DNA of 64,000 nucleotides from an uncultured bacterium (GCA_937951895.1 CALFER010000021.1:1-64000); one strand, 5' to 3'. Shown: positions 53,207 to 63,010, numbered from the stretch's first letter. The notes: a model not told the origin generated them from the letters alone. Made by a program: numbers and translations.

Positions 53207-53947
53207 TTATTCAGGTCGATCCAGCACATAGATCACGAAATTCGGCACCCTCTGTTCATCGGCAAGCTCCGGAAAGCCCGCGAGTTCCTCATGCGAGACG
53301 GTTGGCTCGATCAACCGCCTCAGTCGAAACCCCGTCTCCAGATAACAGTTCAGATACGTAGCAAGCGTCCGGTGGAAATTGGTGAGATCCACACCCATCA
53401 GGTTCCACGTTCGAGCGCTCTCATCCAGGTATCGATCCAGAATGACATGCTGTTTAACGCCCTCGGAAGATTTCTGCCAGTATCCGACGGCCGACCGCAT
53501 GGGATGCAGATTGGCAACGGCGAATCGGCCGCCCGGCCTGAGCACACGGAACACCTCCCGTGTGTTGGAGGCGAAATCCGGCAGATCGCACTGATTCAGA
53601 TACGACACCGCGACATCGAAGGAGTCATCTTCGAGGAATCCCAGATTCTGAACGTCCGCGACGCGATACTCAATCACATCAACGGGCAATTCCCGAGCGG
53701 ATCGGATCATCGGTTCGCACAAATCGAGTCCCAGGACATACCGGGCACCTCGTTCGGCCATCATCCGGCAGAACCGGCCCTCACCGCACCCGCAATCCAA
53801 CACCCGTTTTCCCGTCACATCCCCGCAGGCTACGATCATCGGTCGATCGAGCAACCCGGTGCGAGTCGGATTTTTCCCATGCCGGGTTTCGCGGATCCAT
53901 GGCCTCGACAGTGCCTCCCACTCCGCTTTCAGGGCATCTCGGCTCAT
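53207..53947 (-). CDS. Class I SAM-dependent methyltransferase
   Basis: A 246-residue Rossmann-fold methyltransferase. SAM motif I is VLDCGCGEGRFCRMMAERG, the acidic ribose-binding residue is in LGLDLCEPM, motif II region is VADVQNLGF with FDVAVSYL, and VLRPGGRFAVAN is also present. The substrate cannot be read from sequence; related families methylate small molecules. The start ATG has ggagattcaac. It lies 18 bp downstream of the RidA gene on the same strand and may be cotranscribed with it. Confidence 0.88.
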   Translation of the reverse strand: MSRDALKAEWEALSRPWIRETRHGKNPTRTGLLDRPMIVACGDVTGKRVLDCGCGEGRFCRMMAERGARYVLGLDLCEPMIRSARELPVDVIEYRVADVQNLGFLEDDSFDVAVSYLNQCDLPDFASNTREVFRVLRPGGRFAVANLHPMRSAVGYWQKSSEGVKQHVILDRYLDESARTWNLMGVDLTNFHRTLATYLNCYLETGFRLRRLIEPTVSHEELAGFPELADEQRVPNFVIYVLDRPE

Positions 53948-53965
53948 GTTGAATCTCCGGACGGG

Positions 53966-54349
53966 TCAGGCGATGACGGCAATCGCCGAGATTTCGATCC
54001 GGACATCTTTCGGCAGCCGTGACACTTCGACCGTTTCGCGCGCCGGGGGATCGACGGGGAACGAACCGGCATAGATTCCGTTCACGGTCTGGAAATCATT
54101 CATGTCGCGCAGGAAGATCGTCGTTTTGACGACATGCGCTTCGGTCAGTCCCTGCGATTCCAGGATCGCCCGGATGTTTTTCAGAACCTGCCGGGTCTGC
54201 GTGTCGATACCCGGACCGGCCAGTGCGCCGGTGGCGGGATCGAGCGGGATCTGGCCCGAGACGAACAGGAAGCCGTTGGCGCGAACGGCCTGCGAATAAG
54301 GGCCGACTGCGGCCGGAGCGGCGGAAGTCTGAACTGTTTTCCGGTTCAT
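53966..54349 (-). CDS. ridA: RidA/YjgF family enamine/imine deaminase
   Basis: A 127-residue protein matching RidA throughout: AVGPYSQAVRANGFLFVSGQIPLDPATG, TRQVLKNIRAILESQG, VVKTTIFLRDMNDF and PARETVEVSRLPKDVRIEI, including the conserved Arg that binds the substrate carboxylate. It hydrolyses reactive 2-aminoacrylate and related imines from PLP enzymes. Start ATG 54349 has aaggagtgacc. Divergent from the peptidase gene. Confidence 0.95.
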   Translation of the reverse strand: MNRKTVQTSAAPAAVGPYSQAVRANGFLFVSGQIPLDPATGALAGPGIDTQTRQVLKNIRAILESQGLTEAHVVKTTIFLRDMNDFQTVNGIYAGSFPVDPPARETVEVSRLPKDVRIEISAIAVIA

Positions 54350-54471
54350 GGTCACTCCTTTCACGTGGAACGGTTTCGAGACAGGATGGGATCATACCCA
54401 AGTCAAACATAGAAGAAAAGGCACAATTATTGCATTTTTACGGAAAGGACTTTATCCCGATGGAGGTTTTC

Positions 54472-57400
54472 ATGCGCTGTCTTTCAAGTCTGACGATTGC
54501 TCTGATCGGCGTGCTGTGCGCTTCAACCGGAATCGCCGAGTTTATTCCCTTTCGGCCGGATGCCGTCTGGAGCGATCCCGCTTCCGTCGAGTATGTCCAG
54601 GATGACGGCGGCATCACGCTCACCGTGACTTTCCCGGGCATGACCGCGACTCGGATCGAGCGTTCCCGGGGGACGTTCGACCAGATCGACATCACGGGCT
54701 GCGGCCGGCACGGGGCTCCCGGTGAACCCGAGCTTCCCTTCCGCGGAGTGTTTCTCGAAGTGCCTCCCGGCGTCACCCTGTCTCTGTCATCCGACATGCG
54801 CGCCGAGATCCCCCTCACCCGGGACAATCCGATCCTGCCGGCTCAGCCGCCGCAGCCGGAATGCGGACCGGATCGCAACCCGGATGATCTCGTGATCGAT
54901 CACACCGTCTATCGCCGGGATGCGTTTGAACCGGATACGGCCGTCCGGATTACGCAGGATGGTTTCATCCGGGGTCGGCGCGTGGTGTTTCTCGAGATCG
55001 ATCCCATCCGCTACAATCCTCTCCAGGGAGACATTCTCGCGTCACCCGGAATGACCGTGCGGATCGCGTTTTCCGGACCGGTGGATCGTGCAATACTGGC
55101 GGATCGCGTCCGGCTGAGTTCCCCGGCATTTGAACGTCAGTTCGAGATGCTGCTGACGAACTATGCGCGCCTGCCTGAAGATACAGGTCGCCCCGGGCGT
55201 GATGGCGCGGAGTATCTGATCATCACCTACGACAGTTTTGCTGAAGAACTCGCTCCGCTGGTCGAATGGAAAACCCTGATGGGCTATCAGACGCAGCTCG
55301 TGACATTGACGCAAGTCGGCGGGACGACGTCGGCCGCGATTCAGAGCTATCTGCAGAATGCTTACAACAACTGGGATCCCGCGCCGACGTATATTCTGCT
55401 GGTCGGTGATTACAACCGCGTGCCGCTCACGACCGTCACACCCGATGCCTACGGCAGCCCATTCCCATCGGATCTCCCCTACTCGCTGCTCCAGGGCACG
55501 GATTACTTCCCGGAAGTTTTCCTGGGACGGATCAGCGCACAGACCGAACAGAATTGCACGGACGTCGTGAACAAGATCATCGCGTACGACCGGAATCCGG
55601 CCATCGCGGATTGGTATGGCACCGCCCTGATCGCCGCCTATCTGCAGGATGATTATTCGCCCTATTGCGAAGCGGATCGCTGGTTTTTCGAAACCGGCAC
55701 CTGCGTGATGGATTTTCTCGATACGGAAGTCGGCATGAACATCCAGCATGCCATGTGCACCGGCGCATCGGGGTGCTCGACGTATCATTTCCGCAGCGAC
55801 AGTTATCCGCACCGCCCTGCGCATCCCGATCCGATCCCGAGCGAGTGGACGGCGCTTTTCCGGCCGACCTCGCAGGCCACCACCGCGATCACGAACGCGA
55901 TCAATTCAGGCGTCGGCCTGGTGCAGCACCGGGATCACGGGGAGGAGGTCGGATGGGGTGATCCGCCGTATTCCGTCACGAATGTCAACGCACTGACCAA
56001 CGGGAACAAAACGCCGGTCGTGTTTTCAACGAACTGCCTGACCGGCGCTGTGGATTACAGTTCGGACTGTTTTGCCGAGGCGTTCCAGAAGAAGGCCAGC
56101 GGTGGTGCGGTCGGTGTCATGGCGGCGACGCGCGTCAGCTATTCCGGATTCAATGATCTGCTCACTCACGGCATGTTCACCTGTTTCTGGCCCGGGTATG
56201 ACACGACCCATTCCGGCAATCGTTACGCCAATTCGAAAAACGTCTGCGAAGCCATGGCCTACGGCAAATACTACATGCACATGTACGAAGGCAACTCCGC
56301 GGAGACGCTCTATACCTTCAGACTTTTCCACTGGTTCGGCGACCCGTCGATGCTTCTGCGCACCGCCACGCCGGCGACTCCGGATATCGACCTCCCGGCC
56401 ACGATTCCCGCAGGCACCGAATCGATCGACATCGCCATCGCGGATGAGGAGGCACTCGTCGCCCTTTCACAGGAAGGTGTCCTGCTCGGCAAGGCCATCG
56501 CGACCGCCGGCACGGCCCACATCCAGCTCACCTCACCGGTTGAAGCCGGCGTCGATGTCACCGTTGTGGTCACCGGTTACAATCTCGATCCCCTCGAAGT
56601 CAATGTGCTGTCGGAAGCGCCCGCGTGCGGCATCGTTCAATTCACGTCGCCGAGCTACAACTGTCAGAGCGATGTCCTCATTCGCGTGCTCGATGCGGAT
56701 CTGAATCAGAATCCGTCGGCTGTCGAACAGGCCATGGCGCATGTTGTGAGTTCGAGCGATCCGGCGGGATTCGATGTGATCTGCACGGAGATCAGTCCGG
56801 ATCTGGGCATTTTCGAGGGTCAGTTCAGAACCTACGGTCCGGGCGGCTCCGGCGACCTGTATACCGTCGACGGAGATATTCTCACGTCAACCTACCAGGA
56901 CGCGGCCTGTCAGGGTGCGCCGGTTCAGGTCGAGGACACCGCGGCGATCGACTGCATCGGCCCCTCGATCTCGGATGTGGTCATCTCGGGGGTCGGACTG
57001 GATGGCGCTACGGTCTCGTGGACCACCAGCGAACCCTCCCTGTCGCGCCTTTATTACGGCCAGACGCTGCCTCCCCAGGAAGAACTCGTCAACGCCGAAC
57101 TCGGGACGACACACTCCATGACCATCGATGGCATCGACGATTGCACCCTGATTTACGTGGCGGTCGGCGCGACCGATGTTTCGGGAAATGACAGTTACAA
57201 CGACAACAGCGGAGTCTTCTACCATTTTATCACACTCGAACAGACCGTGATGCTCCAGGAGCCGCTGGATGTGAATCCGGGATGGACCGTCGAAGGGATG
57301 TGGGCGTTCGGTGTGCCGACGGGGCAGGGTGGCCAGTACGGCGAACCCGATCCGACTGCGGGGCACACGGGATCGAGCATCTTCGGGTACAATCTCAACG

Positions 57401-58284
57401 GGGACTATCCGAACAGCATGACGACAACCCATTATCTGACCACATCCATCATCGATTGCTCGGCTTCCGCGGCTGTTACTCTGAGCTTCTACGGATGGCT
57501 CGGAGTCGAATCCAGCACGTATGACCATGCGACGGTGCAGGTGAGCGGCAACGGCGGGACAAGCTGGGCGACCGTCTGGTCCAATGGAGCCACGATGGAG
57601 GCCGGGGCATGGTCGCTCTGGACCCTGGACATTTCGGCGACCGCGGCCGGCTCCTCCAATGTGAAGATCCGGTGGGGCATGGGACCGACGGATTCGGGCT
57701 GGACGTATTGCGGATGGAACATCGACGACATCCTGATCGACTCGGTGAGTCCCTGCGGACAGCCGTCACCGACGCCTCCGCCGACGATTCCTCCGACGAT
57801 CACACCGACGCCGCGGGCAACCAATACACCGGTCGCGACATTCACGCCGACTCCGACGGCACCTCCTTCATCGACACCGACTCAGGCACCATCCTCGACG
57901 CCTTCCGCTTCTCCGACACCATCCCCTCAGCATGGAATGAAACTGACGCTGGTCGATCCGGAGCTCGAAGCCGGTGATCTGTTCGACCTGTCCTTCCGTC
58001 TATACAACGATTCGAATCACTCCGACACCTGGGATGTCTACGTTGTGCTCGATGTCTACGGTTACTACTGGTTCTGGCCGAGCTGGAAGGATTTCAATCA
58101 GGGAATCGACAAGCAGACCGTTCTCATGCAGAGCGCCGGGCAGCGGCAGGAATCGGTCTTGCGGTTTGAATGGCCGGCTGGTGTCGGATCCGCTCAGGGG
58201 TTGAATTTTTACGGTGCGGTGTTCTACTCGGGCACCTTCAATCTGATCGGAGAACTTCAGATCATCGGGTGGTCCTACATGTAG
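54472..58284 (+). CDS. Secreted gingipain-type (C25) cysteine peptidase with shared C-terminal domain
   Basis: A 1270-residue exported protein with a signal peptide at about 1-20. A propeptide-like domain leads to the C25 catalytic domain (about 240-620; YLIITYDSFAEELAPLVEWK, TYILLVGDYNRVP, EVFLGRISAQTE). The catalytic His489 in QHRDHGEEVGWG and Cys522 in STNCLTG are 33 residues apart, the same spacing as in gingipain RgpB (His211, Cys244). An Ig-like C25-associated domain, fibronectin-like and jelly-roll domains, a PT linker (about 1100-1150) and the shared C-terminal domain follow (AGDLFDLSFRLYN, VLDVYGYYWFWPSW, FEWPAGVGSAQGLNF). Start ATG 54472 is set by ggagg 6 bp upstream. It may be a secreted digestive enzyme or, by analogy with PorU, a processing enzyme for the shared domain. 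Confidence 0.9.
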   Translation: MRCLSSLTIALIGVLCASTGIAEFIPFRPDAVWSDPASVEYVQDDGGITLTVTFPGMTATRIERSRGTFDQIDITGCGRHGAPGEPELPFRGVFLEVPPGVTLSLSSDMRAEIPLTRDNPILPAQPPQPECGPDRNPDDLVIDHTVYRRDAFEPDTAVRITQDGFIRGRRVVFLEIDPIRYNPLQGDILASPGMTVRIAFSGPVDRAILADRVRLSSPAFERQFEMLLTNYARLPEDTGRPGRDGAEYLIITYDSFAEELAPLVEWKTLMGYQTQLVTLTQVGGTTSAAIQSYLQNAYNNWDPAPTYILLVGDYNRVPLTTVTPDAYGSPFPSDLPYSLLQGTDYFPEVFLGRISAQTEQNCTDVVNKIIAYDRNPAIADWYGTALIAAYLQDDYSPYCEADRWFFETGTCVMDFLDTEVGMNIQHAMCTGASGCSTYHFRSDSYPHRPAHPDPIPSEWTALFRPTSQATTAITNAINSGVGLVQHRDHGEEVGWGDPPYSVTNVNALTNGNKTPVVFSTNCLTGAVDYSSDCFAEAFQKKASGGAVGVMAATRVSYSGFNDLLTHGMFTCFWPGYDTTHSGNRYANSKNVCEAMAYGKYYMHMYEGNSAETLYTFRLFHWFGDPSMLLRTATPATPDIDLPATIPAGTESIDIAIADEEALVALSQEGVLLGKAIATAGTAHIQLTSPVEAGVDVTVVVTGYNLDPLEVNVLSEAPACGIVQFTSPSYNCQSDVLIRVLDADLNQNPSAVEQAMAHVVSSSDPAGFDVICTEISPDLGIFEGQFRTYGPGGSGDLYTVDGDILTSTYQDAACQGAPVQVEDTAAIDCIGPSISDVVISGVGLDGATVSWTTSEPSLSRLYYGQTLPPQEELVNAELGTTHSMTIDGIDDCTLIYVAVGATDVSGNDSYNDNSGVFYHFITLEQTVMLQEPLDVNPGWTVEGMWAFGVPTGQGGQYGEPDPTAGHTGSSIFGYNLNGDYPNSMTTTHYLTTSIIDCSASAAVTLSFYGWLGVESSTYDHATVQVSGNGGTSWATVWSNGATMEAGAWSLWTLDISATAAGSSNVKIRWGMGPTDSGWTYCGWNIDDILIDSVSPCGQPSPTPPPTIPPTITPTPRATNTPVATFTPTPTAPPSSTPTQAPSSTPSASPTPSPQHGMKLTLVDPELEAGDLFDLSFRLYNDSNHSDTWDVYVVLDVYGYYWFWPSWKDFNQGIDKQTVLMQSAGQRQESVLRFEWPAGVGSAQGLNFYGAVFYSGTFNLIGELQIIGWSYM

Positions 58285-58396
58285 GACTCGGGATCTTCGA
58301 CGCGTCCCGGCTTAACTGGTTTCACATTTCCGTTCGATATCCAGGTCGAACCGATTGTTCGTTCATTCGTATATGATCGGATGGGAGTATGCACCC

Positions 58397-60298
58397 ATGC
58401 GCCTCGTCAGCATGCAGAAAGTCGAAAAATCGTTTGGTCCGTTTCCGGTGCTCTCCGACGTGTCTTTCAACATCAGCACCGGAGAAAAACGCGGGTTGAT
58501 CGGGCCGAATGGCTCGGGCAAGACGACCGTCATTCGTCTGCTCTGCGGTGAAATCGACGCGGATTCCGGGACAGTGTATCGCGCGCCGGATACCCGGATC
58601 GGCCATGTGCGGCAGCATGTCGAACCGGACACGGACTGCACGGTGCTCGACTACGCACTCGGGAAATCGCGTTCGATCATCGATGCGCTCGGGGTGGCCG
58701 AAAAGAGGCTTGGGGAGTCGATCGAGGGAACGGCGATGGACGCGGCGATCGAGGCATATCAGGCCGCGCGTGAGCAATATGATCGGATCCAGGGAGACTC
58801 GCTGGTCGAACGGGCCGAATCGACTTTGGATTCGCTGGGGCTTCAGAAGAAGTCCGCTCAGTGTGTCCGAACGTTGTCCGGCGGCGAAAAAAACATCCTG
58901 TCTCTCGCAAGCGCCCTGCTCACCGAGCCGGATCTGCTGATCCTGGACGAGCCTGACAATCATCTCGACTTCAACGGCGTCGCGTGGCTCGAGGCATTTC
59001 TGAACCGGTTCCGGGGCGCGGTACTGATTATTTCGCACAACCGCTATCTGCTCGATCGGGTCGTCGACGGCATCTTTCATCTCGAAGGAGGCACTCTGAA
59101 GTATTATGACGGCGGTTATTCGGCCTATCGGGAGACCCGTCTGAGGGATCTGCTGGCGCAGCAGGCGGATTATGTCGCGAATCAGAAGCGGCTCGAACAG
59201 CTTGAGGCGCTGGTGAAGAAATTCGAACAGATCGCGCGGGTCAATTCGGATCCCGCGTGGGGAAAACGTCTGAGAGCCCGGCGATCGCAGCTCGAGCACG
59301 AGAAGCAGCATGCCGTCGAGAAACCGCGCGGGGAGCGCGAGGGTCTGAGATTGAACTTCGAGGCGCAGCAGTCACGGGCCAATATCGCCCTGCAGCTCAG
59401 GAAATACTCGAAGTCGATCGGCAACACGGTTCTGTTCGATCAGGCCGACCTCGAGATCCGGTGCGGGGAACGAGTCGCGCTGATCGGGCCGAACGGATGC
59501 GGTAAAACGACCCTGTTGCGCGACATTGCGGAACGTGGAAACTGGGAATCCGATGATATCCGGATCGGTCCGAGTCTGAACGTGTTTTATTGCGCACAGG
59601 AACAGGAAATTCTCAATCCGGACCGGACCATCCTCGAGGAACTCCGGCTCGCAGCGCCGATGACCCATGACGGTGCGGCACGGTACATGCGCCGATTCCA
59701 GTTCGTCTGGGATGATCTCCTCAAACCGATCCGGGTGTTGTCGGGCGGCGAACGCAACCGGATGCAACTCGCGATCATGATGCTTCGAAAGCCCAATTTT
59801 CTGATCCTGGACGAACCCACGAATCATCTCGACATCCCCGCTCGCGAAGCGGTCGAGGAAGCCCTCGCGGAACTCGATGCCACCGTGCTGGTTGTGTCGC
59901 ACGACCGGTATCTGCTCGACAAGATCACCACACGGGTCATCGACATCACGGATCGCCGGTTTGAATCGTTCATCGGATCCTTTTCGGAATACTGGTATGA
60001 AAAGCAACGACGGACGGGGCGTGTGGACGGCCGGGTGCAAACGAGGCGAAAGCAGCGCATCGACGCGGCCGGGAACACCTCACAAAAGAAGATGAAGGGG
60101 GAGTTGAAGCCCGGAGATCAGGCGCGGATCGAGGCATTGATTCACGAGGCGGAACAGGAGAAGATGGAATTGGAACGCCTGATCAACGGGTCGTTTCAGA
60201 AGAGCGATTACCGTGAGGGGCGGAATCTGTCGGCGAAGCTCGCACGGTTGAACGAACGGATCGAGGAATTGTATGGGCAGTGGGTCGGGAATGCGTAA
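58397..60298 (+). CDS. ABC-F family ATPase (translation factor type)
   Basis: A 633-residue soluble protein with two ABC domains and no membrane segments. Domain 1 has GPNGSGKT (36-43), LSGGEKN and LLILDEPDNHLD; domain 2 has GPNGCGKT, LSGGERNRMQLA and LILDEPTNHLD. A helical P-site-tRNA-interaction-type linker lies between them, and the C-terminus is a charged coiled coil (about 560-633). ABC-F proteins bind the ribosomal E site to relieve stalled or unusual translation. Start ATG 58397 is preceded by gggag. ArfB follows 15 bp later, giving a ribosome-rescue pair. Confidence 0.93.
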   Translation: MRLVSMQKVEKSFGPFPVLSDVSFNISTGEKRGLIGPNGSGKTTVIRLLCGEIDADSGTVYRAPDTRIGHVRQHVEPDTDCTVLDYALGKSRSIIDALGVAEKRLGESIEGTAMDAAIEAYQAAREQYDRIQGDSLVERAESTLDSLGLQKKSAQCVRTLSGGEKNILSLASALLTEPDLLILDEPDNHLDFNGVAWLEAFLNRFRGAVLIISHNRYLLDRVVDGIFHLEGGTLKYYDGGYSAYRETRLRDLLAQQADYVANQKRLEQLEALVKKFEQIARVNSDPAWGKRLRARRSQLEHEKQHAVEKPRGEREGLRLNFEAQQSRANIALQLRKYSKSIGNTVLFDQADLEIRCGERVALIGPNGCGKTTLLRDIAERGNWESDDIRIGPSLNVFYCAQEQEILNPDRTILEELRLAAPMTHDGAARYMRRFQFVWDDLLKPIRVLSGGERNRMQLAIMMLRKPNFLILDEPTNHLDIPAREAVEEALAELDATVLVVSHDRYLLDKITTRVIDITDRRFESFIGSFSEYWYEKQRRTGRVDGRVQTRRKQRIDAAGNTSQKKMKGELKPGDQARIEALIHEAEQEKMELERLINGSFQKSDYREGRNLSAKLARLNERIEELYGQWVGNA

Positions 60299-60313
60299 GC
60301 GGAGGGTGGTGAG

Positions 60314-60739
60314 GTGATCGAGATTACGGGATCGGTATCCGTTTCCGAGGAGGAATTGGAGTTCCAGATATCGCACAGCGGCGGACCGGGCGGGCAGAAC
60401 GTCAACAAGGTCAGCACCAGAGTCATGCTCCGGTTCGATCTGCGACGAAGCCCCGCGTTCACGGACGAGCAGAAGCGACGGATCGAGGAAAAACTCGGAA
60501 ACCGTATGACACAGGACGGCGTACTCCTGATCGTATCGAACCGGTTCCGATCACAGGTTGAGAACCGCCGGGACGTTGTCGAACGATTTGTTCAACTCAT
60601 CCGGGGTGCGCTCAGGGTCGAACGCAAGCGAGTGAAGACGAAGGTGCCGTCGGATGAAAAACGGAAACGGGTAGACGAGAAGCGCCTGCGCAGCCGAATC
60701 AAATCGGGCAGGCAGGCGCTCAGGAACACCGACGATTGA
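60314..60739 (+). CDS. arfB: Peptidyl-tRNA hydrolase ArfB-like (GGQ ribosome rescue)
   Basis: A 141-residue class I release-factor-like protein lacking codon-recognition domains. The catalytic motif is SGGPGGQNVNKVSTRV, and the C-terminal tail is strongly basic (ERKRVKTKVPSDEKRKR) for the empty mRNA channel. It hydrolyses peptidyl-tRNA on stalled ribosomes. The start is GTG with ggagggtggtgag upstream. It forms a short operon with the ABC-F gene. Confidence 0.93.
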   Translation: MIEITGSVSVSEEELEFQISHSGGPGGQNVNKVSTRVMLRFDLRRSPAFTDEQKRRIEEKLGNRMTQDGVLLIVSNRFRSQVENRRDVVERFVQLIRGALRVERKRVKTKVPSDEKRKRVDEKRLRSRIKSGRQALRNTDD

Positions 60740-60757
60740 CCGGTGTTTCGAGTCTGT

Positions 60758-63010
60758 CTATTGCCAGCCGAAGGTCCAGGAATCGAGATACCCCAGGAGT
60801 GTCGTGATGCCGGGATCCGTCATGGCGGCATAGAAAACGAGATTTTCAGCGGTTCCGACACCGCCCGGCCATGCGAAATCGGGCAGGATCGTCTCGGTTT
60901 CCTCACCTGTTGCGATCGTGCGGGTGTACCAGTCGGCGGTCTGGGTCCAGCCCGGGGCGAAGAAATACGAGCCGTAGGCATCCAGGATGACAAAGAGGGG
61001 TGTGGAAGGGATCGGGGAACCCGGGTTGCCGATCGTGCAGGTCAGATTGCACGGATCGCCTTCCAGGAAGAGATGGGATGGCATGGCGAGGCGCACGCCT
61101 AGTTCCGGGGCGATCTCGACGGACACGACATGCCGCTGGCCGGGGGCGAGGCGGATCTGGGTATCGAGCTGATCGACGGGGGTCCATGCCGTGCCGTCGA
61201 AGGTTTCGAGAGTCAGGCTGGCGTGTGCGAGTTGCGTGCAGTTCAGTTTGCGTTCCGCGCTGAAGACGAAATGCCGGACTCCGGCGGATGGAATGTTGAC
61301 CGTTGCCTCTCCGCTTTCGGATGCCCAGCCGAGTGTCGAGCCTTCGAAAGGCTGCCCGGCGGCGTACAGGTCAAAATTCGGCTGATCAACGGTGAAGAGA
61401 TCCAGCGAACCGGTTTCCAGGCGCTGAGTGAAGTGGTTCGCCTTGTCGTAATTGTAGAACCCCTTTAGCACTTCGCCGTCGCTCTCCCAGATCACATGCA
61501 CGCGAGTCTGGCGGAGCATCGTGCCCGGGGCCGACTGCGTGATCGGGATCTGCGGCAGCGTTTCGGGCAACTGCGCCTCCCAGGAATAGGATTCGCCGTT
61601 TACGGTATTCGACTCGATGCCATAGAACGTATCCGAGGGGAATTTCGTGCCCCAGGGCGTCATGACCCGCGCATAGCAGCCGACTTCGTCGCCGTAGATC
61701 GTCTGGACATGTCCGTCCGACCCTGTGAACCCCCATGCGCCGACGAATCCTCCGGATTTCCGGAAAACGACCTCGGCACCGTCCACCGGCGCGCCCTGGC
61801 TGTCCGTCACCAGCACCTCAACCGAACAGGTGCCTTCGGAGTAGCGATCCGTGACGTTCCAGCAGTATCCGTCGCCGTTGACGTTCATGACCGAAGCGAA
61901 TTTCTTGCCCCAGCCGTTTTCGTAGGTGAGGGGTGAATCGATGTAGACATTGACCGGTTCCCAATGAATGAACCGTCGCTCCCAGAATTCGTTCCAGACG
62001 TGATCTTCGGCGATCGCCTGCGAATTGAGGCACGGGATGAGGCAGGCGCGGGAGGCGGCCGTCGTGATGTCCTGATGCTCGCCGCACCGCCCGACATGCA
62101 GTTTGTAGACGCGCACCGGCTGGATCGGGCGTTCGGCTCCGGAGGTAAAATCGAGCACATCGAGCACCCACTGTGTGATGACGCCGACCGCGCCGTTGTC
62201 GATATCGTTCACTTTATTCTTCCACAGCAGGTCGATCCCGGCCATCCGGTCGCGAAGGATCGGATAATCGACACGGCTCTCCGGCATCGCCTCGGTGAAC
62301 GTGAAGAGCCAATTCCGCCAGAAGACGCCCGTCGGCGGATCGGCATGCGGTGCGCCTGACGTGCCCGGGTCGACGTAATCCACCGGTTCGTCCTCGACCT
62401 TCGGATGAACGATATAGTTGTAATAGTGCTCGGCGGGCAGTTCGTATTCGGTCACCGAGCCGTTTTCCTCGACCCGATAGAACGTCGTCGTGAAGTAATC
62501 GTCATCGACCCCGGGAGTTCCGGTATCGACGAGTCGGACGTAATCGAGAAGCGGGTCGTGTTCGTAGATATACTGGACGTTTTCGATCAGCAGTCCGGGA
62601 ATGAAATCGGGGTCCGACAGGTTCTCGGCGGACAACTGGGCGATACAGAACGCGAGTTCGTCCGTGTAGCGGGCATCGGGCGGATTGAGAATCATGTCGG
62701 CATAGACATCCTGATGTGTCGCATCGAGCAGACTCAGGTTATCCGTCAGGTCGTTCCGGAAACGCGCCGGTGCATGTGCAATGGCCTGTCTGGCTGTCTG
62801 TGTGAGGGGATCCGCGGGCGGCGTCTCGGAGAACTCCATCGACGCAGTTGTCCGGGGGATAGCGGCAGGCGGTGCGTTTTGCAGGTGAGATACGTGAGGC
62901 GTGTCGGTTTGTGTCACCGACAGGCAGGAAACCTCGCATGAAGATGCCGTCATGGGATACGGCATCAGGATCGAGAAACAGATCAGGGCGATCGCACAGC
63001 ATGTTTTCAT
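60758..63010 (-). CDS. Secreted transglutaminase-like protein with shared C-terminal domain
   Basis: A 750-residue exported protein with a signal peptide (about 1-22). A transglutaminase/protease-like core contains Cys309 in HVGRCGEHQD, His337 in EDHVWNEFW and Glu351 (HWEPVN) where Asp is usual. Ig-like or carboxypeptidase-regulatory-like domains follow (VLVTDSQGAPVDGAEVVFR). The shared C-terminal domain is last (EGDPCNLTCTIGNPG, FVILDAYGSYFFAPGW, PDFAWPGGVGTAENLVF, ending WTFGWQ). The core could be a cysteine peptidase or cross-linking enzyme acting outside the cell; specificity cannot be read. Converges on arfB (18-bp gap). Start ATG 63010 fits the signal peptide. Confidence 0.83.
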   Translation of the reverse strand: MKTCCAIALICFSILMPYPMTASSCEVSCLSVTQTDTPHVSHLQNAPPAAIPRTTASMEFSETPPADPLTQTARQAIAHAPARFRNDLTDNLSLLDATHQDVYADMILNPPDARYTDELAFCIAQLSAENLSDPDFIPGLLIENVQYIYEHDPLLDYVRLVDTGTPGVDDDYFTTTFYRVEENGSVTEYELPAEHYYNYIVHPKVEDEPVDYVDPGTSGAPHADPPTGVFWRNWLFTFTEAMPESRVDYPILRDRMAGIDLLWKNKVNDIDNGAVGVITQWVLDVLDFTSGAERPIQPVRVYKLHVGRCGEHQDITTAASRACLIPCLNSQAIAEDHVWNEFWERRFIHWEPVNVYIDSPLTYENGWGKKFASVMNVNGDGYCWNVTDRYSEGTCSVEVLVTDSQGAPVDGAEVVFRKSGGFVGAWGFTGSDGHVQTIYGDEVGCYARVMTPWGTKFPSDTFYGIESNTVNGESYSWEAQLPETLPQIPITQSAPGTMLRQTRVHVIWESDGEVLKGFYNYDKANHFTQRLETGSLDLFTVDQPNFDLYAAGQPFEGSTLGWASESGEATVNIPSAGVRHFVFSAERKLNCTQLAHASLTLETFDGTAWTPVDQLDTQIRLAPGQRHVVSVEIAPELGVRLAMPSHLFLEGDPCNLTCTIGNPGSPIPSTPLFVILDAYGSYFFAPGWTQTADWYTRTIATGEETETILPDFAWPGGVGTAENLVFYAAMTDPGITTLLGYLDSWTFGWQ

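Noticed and set aside
54223..54471. Longer N-terminus for the C25 peptidase
   Set aside because: It would overlap the divergent RidA gene and bury the signal peptide; ggagg 6 bp before ATG 54472 decides the start.
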